Assembly (NCBI RefSeq): GCF_008065375.1
Contig: NZ_VJYI01000017.1
Span: 62,001 to 126,000, forward strand
Direction: 5' to 3'
DNA: 64,000 nt
Source of the DNA: Nonomuraea sp. SYSU D8015
GTDB taxonomy: Bacteria > Actinomycetota > Actinomycetes > Streptosporangiales > Streptosporangiaceae
Shown: positions 1-8,300 of the stretch, piece by piece
Position numbering within the stretch: position 1 is the stretch's first letter
Layout of the letters: each line of letters begins with the position of its first letter
Translations under genes and position numbers: made by a program
The notes under the pieces: model-generated
Database searches by the model: none
What the model saw: the letters and a program-made list of their open reading frames with translations, nothing else
What the model was told of the DNA's origin: nothing

Positions 1-1
1 C

Positions 2-1036
2 TACTTGGTGTACTTCGCCGAGGCGCTGCGCGAGCGCACGGGCCGGGACCTGCTCGACGACCCGCACGTCCGCGCGATGGCCTCCTACCCGGCCGGGATC
101 GACTTCGGCGACGGCCACCGCCCGGCCTTCGCCGACTCCCAAGGCCACGGCGCGTATCCGTCCGGCCTGCTGGACCGGCTCTCGGAGCGGCTGGGCGTGG
201 CCATGCCTGACCAGCCGGGAGAGACGTCCTTCCACGACGACCCCTGTTACCGGTGGGCCCACCTCAGCCGCACCCTGTGGTGGACCACCGGCGCCGCCCG
301 CCACCCCGCCGAGCCGCAGACGTACCTTCCGGACGCCGGCATCGTCGTCGCCAGGGCCGGCGGCACGGCGTTCGCCGCCAAGGGCGGGCACAACGACGAG
401 CCGCACAACCACCTCGACCTCGGCCACTTCGTCGTCCACGCGGACGGCGAGACGATCCTCGACGACCTGGGCGCCCCGGAATACACCCGCGGCTACTTCG
501 GCGACGACCGCTACCAAACCCCGCAGGCAGCGGCCGAGTGGCACTCGATCCCGATGATCGACGGCACCGCCCAGCGCCCCGGCCGCGACCGCCGGGCCAC
601 GGTCGTCCACCACGCGCCGGGACATCCGCTGACCTTCGCGCTCGACCTCACCGCCGCCTACGACACCCCGCGCCTGGCCCGCATCACCCGCACCTTCACC
701 TGGCGCCCCGGCCGCCTCGACCTCACGGACGCCTTCGACTTCACCGCCGGTGAATGCCTGGTGGAGGAGCTGTTCGTCTCCCGCCGCCGCCCCGACGTCC
801 GGCCCGGCAAGGTCGTCTGGGGCCCGGTCGAGCTCGACGTTCCCGCCCCCTGGCAGGCCCGAGCGGAGGAGCTGGAGGTCCGCGGCCACGACGGCGTCCC
901 GGAAACCGTCCACCGGGTACGCCTGACAGCGACCGTCCCGTCCGGCGCGCACCGCTTCGTCTTCACCGTGCGGGCTCAGGCGGCAGAGCAGGAAGCGGTC
1001 TTCTGCCCGCGCCACCAGGTGCAGTCCGAGGACTGA
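2..1036 (+). CDS. Heparinase II/III family protein, 3' part
   Basis: The reading frame is open from base 2, so the true start lies upstream; 344 residues are visible. The centre has the HN-x3-HNHLD-x2-HF type motif at about visible residues 130-143, with the DDLG and WHSIP stretches typical of the heparinase II/III beta-sandwich domain. The family comprises polysaccharide lyases cleaving glycosaminoglycan- or alginate-like acidic sugars. The N-terminal alpha/alpha toroid, which carries part of the active site, is mostly outside the window, so substrate and secretion signal cannot be judged. The TTG at position 5 could be mistaken for a start but has no ribosome binding site and would cut the domain. 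A 128-bp gap separates it from the next gene, so they are probably separate units. Confidence 0.8.
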   Translation, partial: YLVYFAEALRERTGRDLLDDPHVRAMASYPAGIDFGDGHRPAFADSQGHGAYPSGLLDRLSERLGVAMPDQPGETSFHDDPCYRWAHLSRTLWWTTGAARHPAEPQTYLPDAGIVVARAGGTAFAAKGGHNDEPHNHLDLGHFVVHADGETILDDLGAPEYTRGYFGDDRYQTPQAAAEWHSIPMIDGTAQRPGRDRRATVVHHAPGHPLTFALDLTAAYDTPRLARITRTFTWRPGRLDLTDAFDFTAGECLVEELFVSRRRPDVRPGKVVWGPVELDVPAPWQARAEELEVRGHDGVPETVHRVRLTATVPSGAHRFVFTVRAQAAEQEAVFCPRHQVQSED

Positions 1037-1164
1037 CCGGAGAGCGTGCCGGAGCCGCCGCGGGTGTCGCTTACCCCGGAGGCGGAGCAGGTGGGCGGCC
1101 GTTAGGGGGCACAGGTGCCGGGTAGCCGCACAGCTCCAGGGTGTCCACGAGGGGGTTGATCGCT

Positions 1165-2355
1165 ATGCGTGCGAGAAACACCGGTATGACCGCCGAGGAA
1201 CGGCGGCCACTCCTGCCGAGGAGCATCGTCGCAGGCGGGCTGGGCTTCTGCGCCGGAGCCGCCGTCGCATACCTGTTCGATCCGGCGCGGGGACGCACGC
1301 GCCGGGCCCGCACCCGGGACAAGGCGGCGCACGCGACGCACCAACTGCGGGACGGCATCGGCGTTCTCGGCCGTGACCTGGCCAATCGCGGCCGGGGCTC
1401 GGCCGCGGCCGTGCGGTACCGGGTCGCCGGCCGGAGGGCCGACGACCGCATCCTGTACGAGCGCGTACGCGCCGAGCTCGGCCGCCACGTCAGCCACCCG
1501 CACGCGGTGGAGGTCCACGTCCAGGACCGTGTCGTGACGCTCACCGGTGACATCCTCACCGCCGAGGAGGACCGGACCCGGCGGGCGGTGCGCCGCGTCC
1601 CCGGCGTCAAGCGCGTCGAGGCGCGCTGGAACACCCACCGCGACGCCGGGGAGAGCTTCATGCTGCAGGGCGGCGGCAGGCGGCGCGAGCCGGTGCCGGA
1701 GCTGCTGCAGGAGCAGTGGTCGCCGACTGCCAGATTCCTGGCGGGTACGGGCGGCGCAGCCCTGTGGGCCATGTCGCGCGGGCTGCCCCGTCCGGCCGCG
1801 TGGGTCGTCCGCGGCGCCGGCACGGTGCTGGCCGCCCGCGCCGCCACGAACCTGCCGCTGCGCCGCCTGACCGGGGTCAACGCCGGTCGGCGTGCCGTCG
1901 ACATCACCTCGGCCATCACGATCGACGCGCCCGCCGAGACCATCTGGGCGCTGGTGAGCGACTATTCGGTCTTCCCCCGGTTCATGCCGGACGTGCGCGA
2001 GGTGCGCCGCTCCGCCGACGGCCGTACGTCCCACTGGCTGATCAGCGGGCCCGCCGGGACGCCGATCCGCTTCGACGCCACCGAGACCAGGCGCGAGGAG
2101 GGCCGGGAGATCGCGTGGCGGTCCGCAGAGGGCGAGCTGATCGCGCACACCGGCTCCCTGCGCCTGACGGAGCAGCCCGACGGCCGGACTCGCGTGCAGG
2201 TGCAGCTCGCTTACAACCCCGTGGCGGGCGCCGCCGGCCACGCCGTCGCCCGGCTCCTCGGCGCGAACCCGGCCCGCAAGCTGCGGCATGACCTGCTGCG
2301 TCTGAAGTCGTACGTCGAGCGGGAGCGACAGCCCGTCGGCCCGCGCGGCGGATGA
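1165..2355 (+). CDS. BON and SRPBCC domain membrane-associated protein
   Basis: This 396-aa protein has one membrane segment near residues 22-36 followed by a basic stretch (YLFDPARGR), a BON-like domain at about 90-155, and an SRPBCC/cyclase-dehydrase lipid-binding domain at about 245-390 that opens with an ITIDAPAETIWALVSDY-type motif. BON domains bind phospholipid surfaces and SRPBCC folds hold hydrophobic ligands, so a membrane-stress or lipid role is likely but unproven. ATG 1165 is chosen because GGGGG lies about 9 nt upstream; the GTG at 1141 would add eight residues without a good ribosome site. It is followed closely by two small genes on the same strand, suggesting one transcription unit. 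Confidence 0.82.
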   Translation: MRARNTGMTAEERRPLLPRSIVAGGLGFCAGAAVAYLFDPARGRTRRARTRDKAAHATHQLRDGIGVLGRDLANRGRGSAAAVRYRVAGRRADDRILYERVRAELGRHVSHPHAVEVHVQDRVVTLTGDILTAEEDRTRRAVRRVPGVKRVEARWNTHRDAGESFMLQGGGRRREPVPELLQEQWSPTARFLAGTGGAALWAMSRGLPRPAAWVVRGAGTVLAARAATNLPLRRLTGVNAGRRAVDITSAITIDAPAETIWALVSDYSVFPRFMPDVREVRRSADGRTSHWLISGPAGTPIRFDATETRREEGREIAWRSAEGELIAHTGSLRLTEQPDGRTRVQVQLAYNPVAGAAGHAVARLLGANPARKLRHDLLRLKSYVERERQPVGPRGG

Positions 2356-2383
2356 CGGGATCGCCGGGGCCGATGGAGGTGCC

Positions 2384-2539
2384 ATGGTCGCGCACGCAGG
2401 AGAGAAAGCCCAGGAGAGCGGCGTCTTCCACTGCGCCGAGTGCAGCGAGAAAGTGGAGGTCAAGAAAGGGGCGAAAATCCCCAAATGCCCGAACGGGCAC
2501 ACCACCTTCGACCGCAGGACCGGCGAACCCGGCCGCTGA
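2384..2539 (+). CDS. Small zinc-ribbon-like protein, 51 aa
   Basis: A 51-codon gene beginning at ATG 2384 just after GGAGGT (2375-2380). The product has C17-x2-C20 and C35-x3-H39, a likely four-ligand zinc ribbon, embedded in a Lys/Glu-rich chain (VEVKKGAKIPKCPNGH). Small proteins of this type occur near stress and envelope genes, but I do not recognise a named family. It lies 28 bp after the BON/SRPBCC gene and 114 bp before the SPW gene. Lys codons AAA and AAG are both used, unlike the strongly GC-ending neighbours, as expected for a short, less optimised gene. The Cys/His spacing and ribosome site make it more than a chance frame. Confidence 0.6.
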   Translation: MVAHAGEKAQESGVFHCAECSEKVEVKKGAKIPKCPNGHTTFDRRTGEPGR

Positions 2540-2565
2540 CCACCTCGAACAGTGGGCCGTTCCCG

Positions 2566-2581
2566 CACGTCACCCGACGTG
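2566..2581 (+). promoter_or_regulatory. Inverted repeat before SPW gene
   Basis: CACGTC and GACGTG arms surround ACCC. The element lies between the zinc-ribbon gene and the SPW gene and could be an operator or a weak RNA hairpin. No regulator can be assigned. Confidence 0.25.
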
Positions 2582-2617
2582 TATGCGACTGCCCGGCCCG
2601 GGTAGAGGGAGCCCAGG

Positions 2618-2636
2618 GACGGGAGACGGTCCCGTC
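2618..2636 (+). promoter_or_regulatory. Hairpin in leader of SPW gene
   Basis: GACGGGA and TCCCGTC form a perfect 7-bp stem with a GACGG loop. It ends 7 nt before the AAGGGGGAGG ribosome site of the SPW gene, so it may affect access to that site or partly terminate upstream transcription. Confidence 0.3.
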
Positions 2637-2653
2637 ATCGCAAGGGGGAGGTG

Positions 2654-3079
2654 ATGTCCCCAATGACCCGCCAGATGGAGAGCCACCCCGACATCATCCG
2701 CATGCGGGAGAGATACGAGGTGGCCGCGGCCAATCCGGCAGTTCAGCTGGCGGAAGGCCTGACCCTGCTGGCCGGGCTGTTCCTGGCGCTGTCGCCGTGG
2801 ATCGTCGGATTCACGAACGTCGAATCGCTCACCATGAACAACCTGGTCACGGGGATAGCCGTGGCGCTGCTGTCGCTGGGCTTCAGCTCGGCGTTCGGCC
2901 GCACCTACGGCATCGCGTGGACCGCTCCGCTCATCGGCCTCTGGACCATACTGGCTCCATGGCTGATCAGGGGCGAGGCGGACACGGCCGCGACGATCAC
3001 CACCAACGTGATCCTCGGCGCGGTCATCGCGATTCTCGGCCTGATCACTCTCGGCATGTCCATGAGGAGAAGGCGGTGA
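2654..3079 (+). CDS. SPW repeat membrane protein
   Basis: A 141-aa integral membrane protein with four hydrophobic segments. It contains two copies of the S/A-P-W repeat, LSPWIVGF near residues 52-59 and LAPWLIRG near 101-108, each closing a pair of helices, which defines the SPW-repeat family (found widely in actinobacteria and proteobacteria; function unknown). It ends in a basic tail (MRRRR). ATG 2654 is used since AAGGGGGAGG lies just upstream; ATG 2666 is an alternative. Its position after the BON/SRPBCC and zinc-ribbon genes suggests a shared envelope or stress role, an inference from gene order only. Confidence 0.85.
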   Translation: MSPMTRQMESHPDIIRMRERYEVAAANPAVQLAEGLTLLAGLFLALSPWIVGFTNVESLTMNNLVTGIAVALLSLGFSSAFGRTYGIAWTAPLIGLWTILAPWLIRGEADTAATITTNVILGAVIAILGLITLGMSMRRRR

Positions 3080-3120
3080 GAACCTGTCCCGGGCCGGATC
3101 ATCTCCGGCCCGGTCCCTGG

Positions 3121-3435
3121 TCACCGGCCTGACTTCTCCGCCGTGGGCGACGCGCTGGACGTCGCCGGCGCTGAGGGCGACGGCGATGCCGATGCGGACG
3201 CCGACGGCGATGCCGATACGGACGGTTGCGGCGAGGCGCTCGCGGCCGGCGCCGTCGCATCCGGAGGCTGATTCACGGAGGTGAACACCAAGGCCGCCGT
3301 CCCCGCGGTCACTACCGCCACCAGTGCCGCGGTGACGTACACGACTCTTCGCATCACCCGCCTGCGCTGCTCCCGCAGCCTGGCCTCCTCGCGCCGCAAC
3401 GCGGCGCGCCTACGCTTGACCTTTCGCTGTGACAT
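3121..3435 (-). CDS. Small single-pass membrane protein with Ser/Pro/Ala tail
   Basis: A 104-aa protein: residues 1-28 are strongly basic and probably helical (SQRKVKRRRAALRREEARLREQRRR), about 29-52 form one membrane segment, and the rest is a low-complexity Ser/Ala/Pro region probably outside the cell. ATG 3435 follows GGGAG with 5-nt spacing; upstream in-frame codons lack a ribosome site. A TATTAT-type -10 box lies at 3486-3481 on this strand. No enzymatic domain is visible. Such proteins are common orphan membrane anchors in actinobacteria. It converges with the SPW gene, with only 41 bp between the stops. Confidence 0.6.
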   Translation of the reverse strand: MSQRKVKRRRAALRREEARLREQRRRVMRRVVYVTAALVAVVTAGTAALVFTSVNQPPDATAPAASASPQPSVSASPSASASASPSPSAPATSSASPTAEKSGR

Positions 3436-3835
3436 GGGCACTCCCGAAACATGCTCGGGCGTCACCATAAGACGAAGCGCATAATACGGATCTAAACGAT
3501 CAGACGACAGGCGACCACCAGGCATGACGTCGACGGTCCCGGTGGCCGGGGGGCCTCCGGGGGCGGCCGGGGGGACGGTGACCGTGCCCCTCGGCGGTCA
3601 TCGCCGCGCGGGAGCGGCCGTGGGCTCCTGCTGGATGCTCGCGTTGAAATGCGGCCGGCCAGGCCGCCGCGGAGCAAGGCCGCGCCGCCATGTGACCGCC
3701 GTCCCCTCCATGGAGCTCTCACAGGAGGGGACGGCGACGGTGGTGCCGGGGCTGCGCACGTTCTCCCACTGCTCGAGGGATGCCGCGGGCGTCAGCGCGC
3801 GGCTCTCCGGGGTCGGCGCGACACCCATCTGTGGC
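3436..3835. other. 400-bp stretch without a confident gene
   Basis: This interval lies between two leftward genes. It holds the promoter of the small membrane protein near 3481 and a strong hairpin at 3697-3736. A leftward 76-codon frame at 3598-3828 has no recognisable domain and is crossed by the hairpin, so it is not called. Confidence 0.5.
3697..3736 (-). terminator. Strong hairpin downstream of the SDR gene
   Basis: CGCCGTCCCCTCC and GGAGGGGACGGCG form a perfect 13-bp stem with a 14-nt loop. It lies 100 bp downstream of the leftward SDR stop codon. There is no U-tract, as is usual for terminators in this GC range. Confidence 0.55.
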
Positions 3836-4585
3836 TCAGGCCGCGGACCAGCCGCCGTCCACCGGGACGATGGCGCCGTTGACGAACGAGGCGGCGTCGG
3901 AGGCCAGGAACAGGGCGGCGTCGGCCATCTGCTCCGGCTGCGCGAGCCTCTCGCCGAGGGCGAGTACCGGGCCGAGGCGGGCGGCGCCGGTCGGGTCGAA
4001 GGAGGCGCCGGTAGCGATGTTGGTCATGGTGGGGCCGGGCAGGATGGCGTTGCAGCGGATGCCGTCCTTGGCGTACGCCCACGCCACGCTGCGGGTCAGG
4101 CCGACCACGCCGTGCTTGGACGCGGTGTAGGCGGCCCCGGCCGCGCCGCCGCGGATGCCGGCCTCGGAGGCGGTGTTGACGATGGAGCCGCCGCCCTGCC
4201 CCAGCATGTGCGGCAGCACCGCGTGCGTGACCAGAAAGGTGCCGGTCAGGTTGATCCGCAGCACCCGCTCCCACTGGGCGGGGGTGATGTCGGCGGGCAG
4301 CGCCATGCTGTCCATGATCCCGGCGTTGTTGCACAGCACGTCGATCCGGCCGTACGCGTCGATCGCGGCCTCGGCCAGCGCGGTCACCGAGGTCTCGTCG
4401 GCGATGTCGGCGGGGACGGCGATCGCCGTCTGCCCGATCTCGCCGGCGGTCTGCTCGGCCCGCTCGCGATCGATGTCGCAGACCACGACCCGGGCGCCGG
4501 CCTTGGCGAAGGCCAGGGCCATAGCCCTGCCGATTCCGGAGCCCGCACCCGTGATCAGAGCGACGCGGTTGTCCAATGTGCTCAA
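3836..4585 (-). CDS. SDR family oxidoreductase
   Basis: A classical short-chain dehydrogenase of 249 aa. TGAGSGIG (12-19) binds NAD(P), NNAG is at 86-89, and the catalytic set is S140, Y153 and K157 (YTASK). D37 after the second strand favours NAD(H). The start is TTG 4585, preceded by AAGGA at good spacing; with it the protein has the normal family length, while the longer frame adds an unrelated 61 residues. It is divergent from a TetR gene across a 64-bp spacer holding a perfect inverted repeat, so it is very likely the repressor's target. The substrate is unknown; the family covers many alcohols and ketones. Confidence 0.9.
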   Translation of the reverse strand: MSTLDNRVALITGAGSGIGRAMALAFAKAGARVVVCDIDRERAEQTAGEIGQTAIAVPADIADETSVTALAEAAIDAYGRIDVLCNNAGIMDSMALPADITPAQWERVLRINLTGTFLVTHAVLPHMLGQGGGSIVNTASEAGIRGGAAGAAYTASKHGVVGLTRSVAWAYAKDGIRCNAILPGPTMTNIATGASFDPTGAARLGPVLALGERLAQPEQMADAALFLASDAASFVNGAIVPVDGGWSAA

Positions 4586-4612
4586 AGCTCGTCCTTCCGA
4601 TCGGGCCGGGAT

Positions 4613-4634
4613 AACCGGACACCTTTGTCCGGTT
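4613..4634. promoter_or_regulatory. TetR operator between SDR and TetR genes
   Basis: AACCGGACA (4613-4621) and TGTCCGGTT (4626-4634) are perfect 9-bp inverted arms around a 4-nt spacer. The site sits midway between the divergent SDR and TetR starts, so one repressor dimer pair could block both promoters. Confidence 0.7.
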
Positions 4635-4649
4635 GCTACCATAGCGGCT

Positions 4650-5210
4650 GTGCCGGGCCCGCGTCGACCGAACAGAGGACCGAGCGCCGCCGCGGAGAAC
4701 CGCGCGGCGCTGATCGCCGCCGCCAGGGAGGTCTTCGCCGCTGCCGGATACGCCGCACCGCTGAGCACGGTCGCCCGCGCGGCCGGGGTCGGCCAGGGCA
4801 GCCTCTACCGTCACTTCCCCGACCGCATCAGCCTCGCCCTGGCGGTGTTCGAGGAGGGTGTCGCCGCGCTGGAGGCGCTGGCCGCCGAGCCGGGCACCAC
4901 CCTGGCCGACGTGCTGGCGCTGATGACCGAGCAGACCATCGCCTCGACGGCGTTCATCGACATGGTCAGCACGCCGCCGGTCGACCCCGACCCCCGCATC
5001 CTCAGTGTGCGCCGGCGGGTGGAGGACCTGCTGGCCCGGGTGCTCGCCGACCCCCGTCGCGCGAGCGGCATCCGCGCGGACGTCACGGCCGAGGACCTGG
5101 TGCTGGTCATCGGCATGCTCGCCGGCGTGCTCGCCAAGACCCCGGCCGCCGATCGCCGCAGGACCGCCGATCGCGTGTGGGAGCTGCTCCGCAAGGGCAT
5201 CGAGGCCTGA
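4650..5210 (+). CDS. TetR/AcrR family transcriptional regulator
   Basis: A 186-aa regulator. Residues about 15-60 form the N-terminal helix-turn-helix (VFAAAGYAAPLSTVARAAGVGQGSLYRHFPDR), with the GVGQGSLYRHF recognition helix typical of TetR proteins; the remainder is a helical ligand/dimer domain. GTG 4650 is taken as the start since it opens just before the domain; there is no strong ribosome site, and the preceding spacer holds the operator. Divergence from the SDR gene and the shared perfect palindrome suggest autoregulation and control of that oxidoreductase. The inducer is unknown. Confidence 0.85.
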   Translation: MPGPRRPNRGPSAAAENRAALIAAAREVFAAAGYAAPLSTVARAAGVGQGSLYRHFPDRISLALAVFEEGVAALEALAAEPGTTLADVLALMTEQTIASTAFIDMVSTPPVDPDPRILSVRRRVEDLLARVLADPRRASGIRADVTAEDLVLVIGMLAGVLAKTPAADRRRTADRVWELLRKGIEA

Positions 5211-5344
5211 CCGCGACCTCCGCCCTTCGCGCGTGATGGCGGGAGCGCAGGGCCGGTCCGGTCGTCATCCGCTGTTGTGATCCATTCATGGAAAGTTCAT
5301 CGCGGATGCCGACTGATCTCGGCACAACGGGTACGGGGACCCGC

Positions 5345-8300
5345 ATGCTCGGACACATCACCCGTTCCCTGCGTCGCGTGGCGGACGCCGTCGGAGCTCT
5401 CGGCGGGCGCTCCACCTGGAGTTATCCGGACCGGATCCACCTGGAGCTGCTGCGCCGTCCGGTTCAGGAGGCCGAGATCGAGAGCCGGCTGCAGGCGGTG
5501 CCGGGAGTCCGGTGGGCGCGGGTCAACGTGCCGCTGGGCCGGGCGATCGTCGCCCTCGACGACCCGCCCGCCGAAACAGGCGAGCTGATGAGGGCGCTGG
5601 ACGAGGCGGAGGCCGAGGCCGGCGAGCGGGTGCCCGGCGAGCCGCCGCTGGGGCTGGTCCTCGCGGCGGACGTGGGCGGCATCGTGGCGACCGGCGTGGA
5701 GTGGCTGATCCGCCGCACGCCGCTGCCCGCCGAGGCCGCCGGCCTGCTCTCGCTCGTCGACAACCTGCCGCGGCTGCGCGAGGCGATCGACGACGCGATC
5801 CCCCTGCCCGCGCTGAAGACGTGGCTGCCCGTGGCGAGCGCCGCCGTACAGGGACTGGCGCCCGGCATGACGGGGCTCGCGGTCGACTTGACACAGCGCC
5901 TGGTGCAACTGCGCGAGGGCAGGGCGGCGGAGGAGGCGTGGCATGCGGCGCAGGAGAGCCTGACCGGGACGCCCGAGCGGGCGGCCGCATCGGAGATCCC
6001 CGTGAACCGGCCGGTCGCGCTGCCACCCGGCCCGGCCGAGCGGTACGCCGACCGGTTAGTCGCCGGAGCGCCCCTGGGCGGGCTGGCCGGCGCATTGCTG
6101 AGCATGAACGTGCGGCGCGGCCTCCAGACGGCGATGATCTGCACGCCCAAGGCGGCGTTCGCCGGGCGTGAGACGTTCGCGGCCGAGCTCGGGACCATGC
6201 TGTCGCGCCGGGGCGTGGTGATCGCCGACCGCCGGGCTCTGCGGCGGCTCGACCGGATCGACACGGTGGTGTTCGACGAGGAGGTGCTGCTGTCGCCGAG
6301 CCACATGATCACTGAGGTGAAGCCCGCTGCGGGAGCCGACCACGAGGAGGTCGCCACCTGGCTCTACCGGCTCTTCGGCCCCGACAGGGCGCGGGGCACC
6401 CGGCAGGAAGGACCGTGGCGGCTCCGCGCCCGAGGTTCGCGGTTGACGCTGACACGCGACGGCGAGAAGCAGGCGACCGCCGTGACGGCCCGCCGTCGCT
6501 CGCCCCACGCCGAGGCCGCCCTGTCCGCGGCCCGCTCCGCCGGGCTGCGGGTGGTGGTGCGCCCGGGGGTGGACGCCGAGCAGGTGCGGCGGCTGCAGGC
6601 CGAAGGAGCCGCCGTCCTTCTGGTATCGGCGGACGGCCCCGCTCTGGCCCAGGCCGACTGCGGAGTCGGCGTGCTGCCCCGCGCGTCCGTGTCTGCCCAG
6701 ACGTCCGCCTTCACCCACGCGTCCGTGCCCGCCGACTGCGGAGCGGTCGTTCCCATGGCGCTCCAGGACGATCGGTCCGCGGCGGGGCCGGACAGCGGAT
6801 CCGGTGTGGTGGAGGCGTCGCCGACCGGCCGCATGGACCCGGAGTCGGGCGGCGAGGCCGGTGCGGCGCAAGGGTTCTCGGGTGGCGCGGTGGGAGCCGA
6901 TGAGGGGGCGGCGAACGTGCCGTGGGGTGCTGACGTGCTGCTCGGTGGGGACCTTGTGCCGGTGGTGGCGTTGATCGCGGCGGTGCCGGTGGCGCGTGAG
7001 GTGGCCGCAGCCGGGGTGCGGCTGGCTCGTGCGGGCACGGCGGTCGCCGCGTTGCTGGCCCTCACCTCTCCCGCCGCGCGGTCCGCGGCGCACGCCCTGT
7101 CCGCGGTGCACGTCGCGACCTGCCTGTCGATGGGCCACGGCGCCTGGCGCGCCTGGCGTGCCGCACGCACCCCGGTCCGGGCGCCGGCGGACGCGCGGCC
7201 GTGGCACGCGATGCCGGTCGAGGCGGTCTTGCATGAGCTGGACACGGATGCCGACGGTCTGAGCACGGCGGAGGCGGCCCGCCGGCGAAGGCCGACCGCC
7301 GGCCACGAACGGCCTTCATTGCTGCGCGAGACGGGCGCGGAGCTGGCCAACCCTTTCACCCCCGTGCTCGCGGCCGGGGCCGCAGGCTCGGCCGCGCTGG
7401 GCTCGCTCATGGACGCCGTCCTGGTGTCGGGAGTGGTGGGGCTGTCGGCGCTGGTCGGCGGCGGGCAACGCCGGGCCGCCGCGCGGACGCTGGCCGACCT
7501 GGCCCGCCACGTCGGTGTCCCCGCCCGCGTCCTGCGCGACGGCAAGGAACGTGACATCGACGCCCGCGACCTGGTCCCCGGCGACGTGGTGGCGCTCTCG
7601 GCCGGTCAGGTGGTGCCCGCCGACTGCCGGATCGTGGCCGCCGACGGGCTGGAGGCCGACGAGTCGGCGCTGACCGGCGAATCCCTGCCGGTGGCCAAGG
7701 ACGCCGCGCCGGTCTTCGCCAGGGAGGTGGCCGAGCGCGGCTCGATGCTGTACGAGAGCACCTCGATCGCGGCCGGAACCGCCAGGGCCGTGGTGGTGGC
7801 CGTGGGCGAGGACACGCAGGCGGGACGCGCCATGGCCGCCGCGGAGGAACGGGCTCCGCGCAGCGGCGTGGCCGGCCGGCTGGCCGAGATCACCCGGGCC
7901 ACCGCGCCGATCGCCCTCGGCTCGGCGGCGGCCGTGGCGCTGGCCGGCCTGGTCCGCGGCCGCCCGCTGCGCCAGTCGCTCGGCGAAGGAGTCAACCTGG
8001 CCGTGGCCGCCGTGCCCGAAGGGCTTCCGCTGCTGGTCAGCGCGGCCCAGCTGGCGGCGACCCGCCGCCTGTCCGCGCACGGCGTGCACGTCCGCGATCC
8101 GCGTACCGTCGAGGCGCTCGGCCGGGTGGAGGTGCTGTGCTTCGACAAGACCGGCACGCTCACCGCCGGTGAGATCCGGCTGGCCCGCGTCTGCGGCGCC
8201 CGCCGCGAGGCGTCCCTTGACGAACTGAGCGGTCGGGGAGCGGTCCCGGCCGCTAAGGGGGCGAGTGGCGCGGTCCCGGCTGCTCAAGGGGCGGGCGCCG

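Noticed and set aside
3598..3828. 76-codon leftward frame upstream of the small membrane protein
   Set aside because: Crossed by the 13-bp hairpin and without any domain.
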